Positions 1 to 8,298 of a DNA stretch of 64,000 nt are shown here, one piece after another (position 1 is the first letter of the stretch; every line of letters begins with the position of its first letter). Below the pieces are notes generated by a model. The model was given only the letters and a program-made list of their open reading frames with translations. It did no database searches and had not been told where the DNA came from. The position numbers and the translations under genes are program-made. The stretch spans positions 65,103,669 through 65,167,668 of the forward strand of contig NC_133650.1 of assembly GCF_009905375.1 (NCBI RefSeq), given 5' to 3'. Source of the stretch: Apium graveolens (taxonomy: Eukaryota > Streptophyta > Magnoliopsida > Apiales > Apiaceae).

Positions 1-295
1 TCGAAATATCGACTAGAATCCTAGTCGAAATCCTAGTCGATAGGCTCATGACAAGAAGTTAAAAAAAAAGGTGGAATTTTTGACCTAGATCCAGGTCGAA
101 TTTTCGACTAGGATCCTGGTCGAATTCCAGGTCCTAGATCCAGGTCGAAATTTCGACTAGGATCCTGGTGGAATTCCAGGTCGTGGATCCTAGTCGAATT
201 CCTTCGACCAGGATGGCAAGGCTGACCCCTATTTTCGACTAGGATCCAGGTCGAAATTTCGACTAGGATCCTGGTCGAAAAAGGGCTGGAAATCT
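1..295. repeat. Palindromic tandem repeats in the 3' region of a Tat-type element
   Basis: The stretch is built from variants of a short self-complementary word, TCGACTAGGATCCTGGTCGA, alternating with GAATTCCAGGTC and GATCCAGGTCGAAATT blocks. Copies recur every 20-50 bp with small changes. It lies upstream of a polypurine tract and 3' LTR on the plus strand, so it belongs to the 3' untranslated part of that element. Tandem arrays at this position are known for the Tat/Ogre lineage and can seed satellites; assignment here rests on position and LTR family. Confidence 0.75.
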
Positions 296-560
296 AAAAA
301 TTCCAGAAAATTAGGGAAAATTAGGGAAAAATCCCAGAAAATTAGGGAAAATCCCAGAAAATTAGGGAAAAATCCCGGAAATTAGGGAAAATCCCAGGAA
401 ATTAGGGAAAAATCCCAGAAAATTAGGGAAAATCCCAGAAAATTAGGGAAAAATTCCAGAAAATTAGGGAAAATCCCAGAAAATTAGGGAAAAATCCAGA
501 AAATAAGGGAAAAATCCCGGAAATAAGGGAAAAATTCCTGGAAATTAAGATAATTCCTGA
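296..560. repeat. About 21-bp tandem repeat array
   Basis: The unit is close to ATTAGGGAAAAATCCCAGAAA and is repeated about a dozen times with 19-22 bp spacing. Each unit holds a small inverted repeat, GGGA-AAAA-TCCC. Units drift toward the right end (AATAAGGG, ATTCCTGG). It directly follows the palindromic array and is part of the same 3' non-coding region. It has no spacers of varied sequence, so it is a simple tandem array. Confidence 0.85.
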
Positions 561-691
561 ATAAAAGGAAAAATTCATTGTAAATGTGTAGGTCGCTCCA
601 CACTTTACGGAAAAATGAAACCCTGTAAGGGAACGAATAGACTTAACTTCTACGAAACCTAATCAATGTTTCCCAAAAGTTGGGGGGCAAA
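561..691 (+). other. 3' non-coding end and polypurine tract of Tat-type element
   Basis: Unique non-coding sequence ends in GTTGGGGGGCAAA at 679-691, immediately before the LTR. The identical purine tract sits in front of the 3' LTR of the minus-strand Tat element at 8226-8238, which confirms both the function (plus-strand DNA primer) and the family. Confidence 0.85.
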
Positions 692-1261
692 TGATAGGGA
701 TAAATAAATTATGATTGTATAATTAAATACTGCATTAATTGTACAAGCTGTGGGCTGCTAGGCCCAATAAAAAGACATATGATACTCAGACCAGAAAGGT
801 TAAGCCTGATGGACCAAATCAGGCCTGATGGAATAAAAAAGGCCCAAAAGCCCTGATTATTAATTAATTTCGTAATTAATTAATAAGGGAAAAATCAGAT
901 GTTGAGAAGAGTCCCGATAAGGATATAAATCCTTAGAGATTAGCCTCAAGGGGACCTAAAAGGATAAGGAATCAGTTTCCTACTATCTAGGACTCCAAAG
1001 TCCATTCTAATTATGTGACTTGCCCACCAAGTCTCCTATACCAAGTCCAATTCAAGGACTCCCAACATCTATATAAGGGGTCTCACCCCCACCAATCAGA
1101 ACTACATTTTTTGGCTTGATTCTCTAATTCACAGAGATACGTAGGCATCTCGTAAAGGCAGATCGAGCCTCGAAACACGAGAGCAGCCATTAAAGGCCTT
1201 GAGCTCCCGAATCTTAGTAATAAATACAGCAAATAATAACCTTAGTTTTTTATCCATAACA
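692..1261 (+). mobile_element. 3' LTR of a Tat-type gypsy element (plus strand)
   Basis: The LTR starts TGATAGGGATAAATAA after the polypurine tract and ends TTTTTATCCATAACA. It is related along its length, in inverse orientation, to the LTRs at 7643-8225 and 12829-13412: shared landmarks are the GGCCCAATAAAAAGA block, paired TTAATTAATTTCGTAATTAATTAA, TATATAAGGGGTCTCACCCC (TATA region, about 1073) and AGATCGAGCCTCGAAACACG. The 5' part of the element is outside the window. It interrupts a copia gag; the next bases AATTA (1262-1266) would be the 3' copy of the target duplication. Confidence 0.9.
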
Positions 1262-1882
1262 AATTAGAAGAACATAACTCTTCTTAGGGGGAAAATTCGA
1301 TTCCGCAGTCTTCAACATGTTGTGGAGTTCAGGCAGGCTGACATCCAACTTATTCATGTGAAAGTTCACAACAAACTGCGAGAATGAACTCAGAAGCAAT
1401 TGCAAGACCAGGTCTTGGCTCAGCTCCCCGTCCATGACAAAACCAAGTTGTCCAAGACGTTCAATCAAATTGATCATCTTAAGTACATGGTCATTCACAG
1501 ATGATCCCTCATACATCCTACAACCGAACAGCTCCTTCGATATCTCATATCGAGCTGTCCTCCCCGCCACATCATACAACTCTTGTAGATGCATGAGGAT
1601 AGTGTGAGCATCCATATGCTCATGTTGCTTCTGTAGCTCAATGTTCATGGAAGCTAGCATGATGCATTGAGCAACATTTGCATCATCTATCCACTTACGA
1701 TACACAACATGTTCATCATTATGTGCATCACTAGCATGTTCAGTAGGCTTAGGTGAGTCAATCACGTATTCCAGCTTCTCAATCCTGAGAACAATTCTCA
1801 AGTTTCGAAGCCAGTTAGCATAATTAGGACCAGTCAATTTGTGAGCATCTAGTATGCTCCTGAGTGATAGTGCAGAAGACAT
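1262..1882 (-). pseudogene. gag: Copia gag, N-terminal part, truncated by insertion
   Basis: An uninterrupted minus-strand frame starts at the ATG at 1882 (MSSALSLRSILDAHKLTG), preferred over the upstream ATG at 1915 because family gag proteins begin close to the KLTGPNY box. It shows the copia gag hallmarks: LTGPNYANWLRNLRIVL near residue 20, the W-rich and helical UBN2-type core, and an ending near AESNFPPKK before the zinc knuckle would be expected. The frame runs straight into the Tat LTR at 1261, so about two thirds of gag and all pol lie beyond the window or are lost. Codon integrity suggests a fairly young copy. Gag would form the virus-like particle. Confidence 0.9.
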
Positions 1883-2072
1883 AACGTACAAAGTAAATCT
1901 GTAAATGATAAACACATAACAACACTTAGCAAATATTTGATTTCATTTCAAAACACTATATGAATCGGGTCTTTATTCATAAGTGGCTCCCACTAGTTTT
2001 CCTAATTTATTCAACCCCCTACATGAAAAATTAAGCATTCATAATGCTAGTGGGAATAGGGATCCTACATTC

Positions 2073-2463
2073 CATTACACAACCCCGGCTGTGGCACGAA
2101 ACGCCATGTAATGTTCAATAGGCAGACAACTCTTGTCAATTACATCTAATGTTATTCCCTAATCAAACTTTAGCCTCTTGAATAATTGAGTCACGGCTGT
2201 GGCACGATAATCTCAATATTCTAAGTCAAGTCAAACCCAACATTCCGTACAATTGAATCAGTCCCCAAAGGCCCACGGCTGTGGCACGTAACGACCTTTA
2301 GATTCTTATTCAATGTACACATCTCTATGTAATAGACAAGTATTTCTTATTTCGAAATCAAAGCCTTCGGCTGTGGCACGAAACGACAATGATTCAAAAA
2401 TAAGAACTACTTTCTACCATGTTGGAAGGCTATGACCGGCACAAGCCCGTTGTGTCATTGGCC
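2073..2463. other. Five hairpins with a shared loop motif in the copia leader
   Basis: Four copies of CGGCTGTGGCACGAAACG or a close variant (starts 2086, 2194, 2276, 2368) are each flanked by complementary arms of different sequence. Arms: CATTACA/TGTAATG (2073-2079, 2107-2113); GAATAATTGAG/CTCAATATTC (2180-2190, 2212-2221, one bulge); GTACAATTGAAT/ATTCAATGTAC plus inner AAAGG/CCTTT around copy 3; TTCTTATTT..AATCA/TGATT..AATAAGAA around copy 4. A fifth, diverged hairpin has arms ATGAC/GTCAT and loop CGGCACAAGCCCG (2432-2458). On the element's own RNA the loop reads CGTTTCGTGCCACAGCCG. Stem variation with loop conservation points to an RNA structure; its function is unknown. Confidence 0.8.
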
Positions 2464-3149
2464 AATTACTACTTGATATTATTTAATTTTAGAGGGATTA
2501 TATTACGTTACAATCATAATCATATTATAAAGAGATTCTTCCTTTTAAATTAAATATTTCAAATCAATAATCAATAATCAGATGATTCCCAGATCGGGTG
2601 GAGCATTGTCAAGAGGCGTCACTTAATAACCCTTTCTTACAGATAGAAATCTGTTGTTGACAGAATCATCCTTTCTCTCATATCGAAAATTCATATTCAA
2701 TTATGTGTTTCATAAACACAAGAATCTCATGATTGTATTCATAATATTGTTATTAAGGTTATGAAACAATTTCACTATACTAGGTTGTCTAACAAACGCC
2801 TTATGTTCATTCAAGTTCACCTAAATCTATCATCGCATGATAAACTAAGCATATATCACATATATAAACATGAATAAACATCAAGGTAGGCATGTTACAT
2901 CATCTAGCACATTCGTCTAAGCATTATACATCTCTATGTATCACATGAAGCATTTAAAAGCAACTAAAACAGTCAAAAACAGCTTTAAAACACTTCATGG
3001 TAATATAAACAGTTCAAAACTTTTATATAAACTAAAATTGATCACTCCATTAGATCCGTCTCCGAAAAACGAATCCAACGGTATATTGCACGCCCAAAAC
3101 GGAGTTACGAAACTCCCAGAAAATCAATTTTAAAATCAACAGACGGGCT

Positions 3150-3286
3150 GTAACGCATTACAGGAACGCGTTACAAGCCCTGTAACGCATTCCGGTGATG
3201 CGTTACACCCCTTTTAAGCCGTTAAAGGGTGTAACGCATTCCGTGAATACGCCACAGGTGTGTAACGCATTCCCGGAATGAGTTAC
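3150..3286. repeat. Four 25-bp near-palindromes
   Basis: Units at 3150-3174, 3182-3206, 3231-3255 and 3262-3286 are each exactly 25 bp, begin GTAACGCATT and end in the inverse of it (GCGTTAC, GCGTTAC, CGCCAC, AGTTAC). Spacing is uneven (32, 49, 31 bp). The left arm is nearly invariant while the right arm decays. They lie in the copia leader close to the primer-binding site. Confidence 0.85.
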
Positions 3287-3367
3287 ACCCCTATTTTTTT
3301 TTGTACCATGTCTGTGCATTCAAACAGATATAGCAGAACAGCAGAAACATATACAGCCGATACAAAC

Positions 3368-3405
3368 ATATATATATATATATATACTATATATACATAT
3401 ATTTA
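3368..3405. repeat. AT microsatellite
   Basis: A run of TA dinucleotides with short interruptions (CATATATATA...CTATATATACATATAT). It lies in the copia leader. A reading frame across it encodes only low-complexity Tyr/Ile and is not a gene. Confidence 0.9.
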
Positions 3406-3665
3406 TACTTATTTAATTACGAATTTAATTACAAGAACTTTAAAAATTCATAATAAAAAATCTATACATCATAAAATTATGAAAAAAATACCCAGACGAT
3501 CTACAACACTTGTAGAATCCAGATCAACATTCAAAATTATTCTGAGAAATGATTTCTCATCAGACAAAAATAATCCATGATATAACTTGTAAAAATCATA
3601 ATTAATTCATACAAGCACATAAAATTCTGAAATTTTTACCACAGATCTATATGCATACAACCTAT

Positions 3666-3677
3666 GCTCTGATACCA
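3666..3677 (-). other. Primer-binding site, tRNA-Met type
   Basis: The minus strand reads TGGTATCAGAGC one base inside the LTR end. This is the standard plant initiator tRNA-Met primer-binding site and fixes the element's orientation. Confidence 0.95.
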
Positions 3678-3678
3678 T

Positions 3679-5357
3679 TGTTGGATTTTTAATACAGCGG
3701 GGGCATGGCAAAACACTTTTACACATACAAAATCCAAATAAAAGTATATAAATCGTGAATAAAAATTCGAGGGATCGAATCTAACCTTTTAAAAATAATT
3801 CGGAGACAACGATCAGAGATCCTTAGCAGTTGCTCCTCAAGTGTGAAGCACTCCACCGGTATCCACCAAGAAAATGATGTTAAGGAGGAGGAAGGAGGTG
3901 GAGAGAATTGGGTTTTCCAAACTTTTTGGGTTTTGTGTTGGTTCGATGTGGGTTAGAATAAAATTAGGGTCTATAATAGTGTATTTATAGGCAAAATTTT
4001 CAGCTGAAATTTTCCCATAAATATTATTATTATTATCCCATTTATTATTCTCATTAATAATTAAAACACCTTTTAATTATTAATCCTTTTTCTAAACACT
4101 TTAGAAATAATTCTCTCTCTTGATTTAATTTCCAAAAATTAAATCCTTTAATTAATAATATTAAGAACTTTTCTTAATTAATTTATAATCAATTAAATCT
4201 CATTTAATCAATTATTAAATTTTCCAATTAATTATTTATTTCATAAATAAATAATTATTAGCCATTATTAATTAATTCCTCCACCATTAAATCATTCTCT
4301 TTTTATGATGTGACCCTGTAGGTTCAATATTAAGCCGGTAGTAGAAATAAATAATAATAAAACTATTTTATCATTATTTATATAAATTCTCTAATTTATT
4401 AAATATGATTAATTAATTAATCACATTTATTCTACATCGTGAGGGATACTTCTCAGCATATCGCGACTATCCGGATAATATGAATTCACTGCTTAGAATA
4501 CCAAGAACCTATTCAGTGAATAGTTACCGTACAATAAACTCCTTCTACCCTACAATGTCCCGATTAAATACAAGGCATGGATCTCGTGTTAAGCATATCT
4601 AATTCAATCACTTTGCTTACCATTTACTATGCGTAGTTTTATGCAAATTAGAAACTCCTTTCTAATTTCATTTACTCTGGCCAGAGATTCCTGAACTAGC
4701 ATAAGTGGATCAGCCTTGAACATTCGCTTCCTTCACTGGAAGGGGTAGATCCTTTATTGATCATACACTATCTTCGTGTACAAATTCCTATACCCAGAAG
4801 AGCCCTAATAATTGTCCCTGGAGACTAAGAACTAAACCAAAGCATAGTTCAGTGTACACAAGATGACTATGATGACCTCAAGTCTAAGGATACTTGTACA
4901 ACTATCACTATGTGAACAACTGCTGACACGTGAGTGAACTCCATCAGTTGTTTAGCTGTGCGAGTCATGTTCAGTGAACTTATTCCATAATAAGCACCTA
5001 CATACTAGCTATAGTGTCACCACACAAATGTCTATGAGAACAGACATCCTTCATAATGAAGCAAGCATAGTATGTACTGATCTTTGCGGATTATTAATTA
5101 CCAGTTAGTAATCCTATGACCAGGAACTATTTAAGTTTAGAGTTATCATCTTTTTAGGTCTCACTATTATGATCTCATCATAATCCATAAAAAGCTTTAC
5201 TCTAAACTATGGTATATCTTATTTAAACACTTAAATAGATAAAGCCCGTAATAAAAACAAAACAAGTCTTTATTAATATCAATGAAATCAAAACAGATTA
5301 CATAAAAGTTATTCCTAAATCCTAATACATGATTGGACTTAGGACATATTCCTTTCA
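3679..5357 (-). mobile_element. 5' LTR of the minus-strand copia element
   Basis: On the minus strand the LTR begins TGAAAGGAATATGTCCTAAG (5357) and ends AAATCCAACA (3679), bordering the primer-binding site. Length is about 1.68 kb. The ends have TG...CA form. It is mostly U3, because the TATA box lies near its 3' end. The bases CAAGG (5358-5362) would be one copy of the target duplication; the other is outside the window. Confidence 0.9.
3982..3991 (-). promoter_or_regulatory. TATA box in copia LTR
   Basis: The minus strand reads CCTATAAATACAC, an ideal plant TATA box, about 300 bp before the end of the LTR. Transcription would begin near 3955. Confidence 0.7.
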
Positions 5358-6113
5358 CAAGGAACTTTAGATAATTACCTCACTAATTAACAAAGCTTGG
5401 AACTAGGATTTGAGTTTTTTTGTTCCTTTGAAATGGACAAAGCCGAGAGCTCTTCTTGAAAATGGAAGTGTTTTGTATTTTTTTTTTGTTTATGATTTGT
5501 TTTTGGCTTGGTTGATCCACTTGGTTTGTTAATTAGATTATTACCATGGTAAATTTTGTGTGGTTCACAATCAACCAACAACACACTTCTCTTTTGGTCA
5601 TGCTTAGGTCATCTTCCTATGTCATCCTCTCACACTTGTCCTCTTCTTGTTGGTGAGATGACATCACTCTCCACTAACCCTTTGATTAAGTCCTAATCAC
5701 TTGGCTAATGACCGCTGATCTGTTATACGGTTCGCTTAACTTTCGTTCTCGTTTATCGTTTGAGGGATCATACCCGGGATCTTATTACTTGGGTTCCCTT
5801 AACCTTTCTAAATACATTATATTCCTTTTATGATCCTCTCTTATAATCCCTGAATTTAAATCCTTTTAATCATGTTACCTTATACTCAATTATTTCGGTA
5901 TCTGGTGGATTTTCGGAAAAAATCAAAGTGTTCGGATTTGGATTCTGACGATCTTTACATACACTTATATACCACATAGAGTACTAATAATATCCCAGAA
6001 GATCAATAAAAGAACCCCTACATATTGTGGCATGAAAAGTTTTCTTATTCAGCATAATCAGCAAAACACTATTCATAAGGGTTTCAAAAATTCCAAAAAT
6101 TGGGGTTATTACA
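5358..6113 (-). mobile_element. Fragment of a Tekay-like LTR
   Basis: On the minus strand the fragment begins TGTAATAACCCC at 6113 and continues with CAATTTTTGGAATTTTTGA, the same kind of start as the Tekay LTR at 36472 (TGTAATAACTCGAATTTTTG). There is no polypurine tract just outside, so it is a 5' LTR or solo LTR start. It is cut by the copia LTR at 5357. A 65-codon open frame (5387-5584) falls in it but has no family features and is judged chance. The 216 bp between 6114 and 6329 is AT-rich unassigned DNA. Confidence 0.65.
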
Positions 6114-6329
6114 GGTGCAATAATAGAGAAGTTGTGCTAACGACTATAGATCACAGGATTATCTACAAAACATTGTACTTTTGTGGAAGAAGTTAAAATG
6201 TTAGTTTTTATTAATTGGGAGTACAACTCTATTTTTCCTAGTTACTACTTTTGCTATTGTTAGGATTGAGATGTATATTGATTTGCATTTTATGACCAAA
6301 AAATTAGAATGTATTCTTGCATTTACAGG

Positions 6330-6676
6330 TGCTAGCTAAAAATACAAAAAAAACATTAAAGGAGCCTTTGTTGTCTGTTCTTGTTAAACAGACATATATA
6401 AAGGGAACATATTATATTTGTTTTGGGCTTTATACGTCTGTTATGGGCAGATGTATAAAACATTTTTGCGTCTATTAAAAGTAGTAGACACAAAAGTTCA
6501 CACTTTATGTGTATATTTTATGCGTCTTTTAGGAACAAACACAATAACCTATATGCGTTTATTTTCCAACAGCCACATATACTCTCTACCTGATATGACT
6601 CCTCCATACATGTTTGTTGAGAACAAACACAAATAACCCTTTTTAACAGACGCTTATGGCTGTTTTTGTACTAGTG
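6330..6676. mobile_element. Palindrome-rich mini-element with a CACTA-like right end
   Basis: The right end, read on the minus strand, is CACTAGTACAAAAACAGCC, like a CACTA terminal repeat. Inside is a series of imperfect palindromes built on GTCTGTT/AACAGAC: 6372-6394, 6434-6454, 6468-6491, 6521-6543, 6552-6578, 6611-6631, with AACAGACGC at 6644-6652. Such subterminal repeats fit CACTA transposase binding. The left end (GCTAGCTAAAAATAC) is only weakly similar and no 3-bp duplication is seen, so the left border is uncertain. Confidence 0.45.
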
Positions 6677-7642
6677 TTTCCATGAAACTTCCATTCAACC
6701 TCATCTTCATCATGAAAAATAAAAAATTCAAAACTCTAGCTCCCAATCTTCAAAAATTATAAACCATAGCTATTTGGAAATACATTATATAAATCAAGAC
6801 TAGCACAAGGTTTCATAATCATCCATTAAGATTAGCATGCTCAAATCCTTGCTCAAAGTTGAGATGAATAGTAACTCCGAAAATTACTAATTTGTTCTCT
6901 TGATTTGCATGAAAGATTAAGACTCCTAAAGCTAGACCAAGCTCTCCCCAAAGATCTTAGGCTCTTACTAAGTGTTAACAAGCTTCGAGGAAGGTATAAA
7001 TTTTCTCCATCCACTTGTTTAAGTTAGATTTTTGACCAAGAAAACTATAGATTCATATTATAGGTCATGTTCTAGTACTTTGTTGTTTATTTGGAAGTTT
7101 TGGCTGGGTATTTTGTGATGGATTTTGTGAATAAAGATATGAATTCTTGAAGTAATTAGAATGTTAAATTGATGGTGGTTGTGTATTGGGTAATTAAGGA
7201 TGATTTATAAATAATTAAATTTTTTGGATCGTAACTACTACGTGGTTATAATGCTCGATTTTAGAGAGGCTAGTTTTCTTCAAAAAAATTTTATTTTCAA
7301 ATTGTTATTTTGGGAATTTAAAACTTTCAAGTTGTAGAAATTGTCATGAGGATCGTTTAGGCGCTTGAATATCTTGATTTTGATTTACCGATCCCCTCCT
7401 CGGGCGGATTCCTCCTTTTGCTCCTCTCCATTTTAGTGAACACGTTTTACACGATAAAAACTGCTATGGATTCCCAACTGTGAGAGTATAAATGATCGAG
7501 ATAAAAACATTCAAAACTTTTGAAACTTTGATAGAGGCTGGGTTATAAATTCATTAAACCTCTTTAAAAGTTTTAGCTTAAGTTATTGACTTTTCGATAT
7601 TATAAAAATATCGGAGTCGAGGTCGCGCGGAGTGAAAACACC
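6677..7642 (+). mobile_element. Old Tekay-type LTR, segment 1 of 3
   Basis: AT-rich non-coding sequence that resumes at 13413 and again at 49102 once two insertions with perfect TSDs are removed, ending at a primer-binding site at 51294. It matches the transcribed leader of the Tekay LTR at 29414-36472 in landmarks: AGTTGAGATGAATAGTAACT, then AGCTTCGAGGAAG followed by GTATAAATTT (6983-7003), homologous to AGCTTTCGAGAAAG/GTAAAAAT there. The true start of the LTR was not located. Confidence 0.6.
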
Positions 7643-8225
7643 TTTTATGGATCAAAAACTAAGGTATATTAATTGTTGTATTTATTATTAAGGAACGTGA
7701 GCTTCGAGGCTCGATTTGACTGCTCTTGTGTTTCGTGACTATATCTGCCTTAACAAGATGCATACGTACCTTGTTGATTGTCAAGGATCAAGTCAAAAAT
7801 GTAGTTCTGATTCGCGGTGTGAGACCCTTTATATAGATGTTGGGAGTCCTTGAATTGAACTTGGGTTAGGAGACTTGGTGGGCAAGTCTCAGAGTTAGAA
7901 CGGACTTTGGAGTCCTAGGAGTAGGAAGTTGATTCCTTGTTCAATTAGATCCCTTGAAAGCTGATCTAAAAGGATTCATGTCCCTATTAGGACTCATATT
8001 GACAGCTATTTTCTCCCTTATTTAATTAATTACGAAATTAATTAATATTCAGGGTTTTGGGCCTTCTTTGTTCCATCAGGCCTGATCTGGTCCATCAGGC
8101 CCGATCAATGTGTTAACCTTTTTTGGTCTGAATGTCATACATCTTCTTATTGGGCCTTGTAGCCCAAATCATATGTAATTAATTTAATATTAATTACATA
8201 ATCAGGATTTATTTGTTCCCTATCA
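7643..8225 (-). mobile_element. 3' LTR of the Tat element
   Basis: Minus-strand start TGATAGGGAACAAATAAA follows the polypurine tract; the end is TTTTTGATCCATAAAA, where the final CA has mutated. It is nearly the same as the LTR at 12829-13412, with scattered substitutions that show age. Confidence 0.92.
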
Positions 8226-8245
8226 TTTGCCCCCCAACTCTTGGG
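8226..8245 (-). other. Polypurine tract of the Tat element
   Basis: The minus strand reads CCCAAGAGTTGGGGGGCAAA immediately before the 3' LTR. Confidence 0.9.
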
Positions 8246-8298
8246 AAATTATCAAAAGATTTTGCAAGATTTAAGTCTATTGTTTCCCTTACAGGGTA

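Larger units (their letters stand above)
1883..3665 (-). other. Long 5' leader of the minus-strand copia element
   Basis: About 1.78 kb separates the primer-binding site from the gag ATG, with no credible ORF. It holds two kinds of structured repeat (hairpins at 2073-2463 and 25-bp palindromes at 3150-3286) and an AT microsatellite. Sequence between 2464 and 3149 and between 3406 and 3665 is AT-rich without a recognisable feature. Confidence 0.75.

Noticed and set aside
296..560. Regular 21-bp repeats that look like a CRISPR array
   Set aside because: Repeats are head to tail with no distinct spacers, and lie in the 3' region of a plant retrotransposon.
3278..3580. 100-codon open frame across the AT microsatellite
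   Set aside because: Low-complexity Tyr/Ile product in a copia leader, opposite strand to the element; no coding signal.
5387..5584. 65-codon minus-strand frame next to the copia LTR
   Set aside because: Falls in a Tekay-like LTR fragment; composition rich in Lys/Asn/Ser without a domain.
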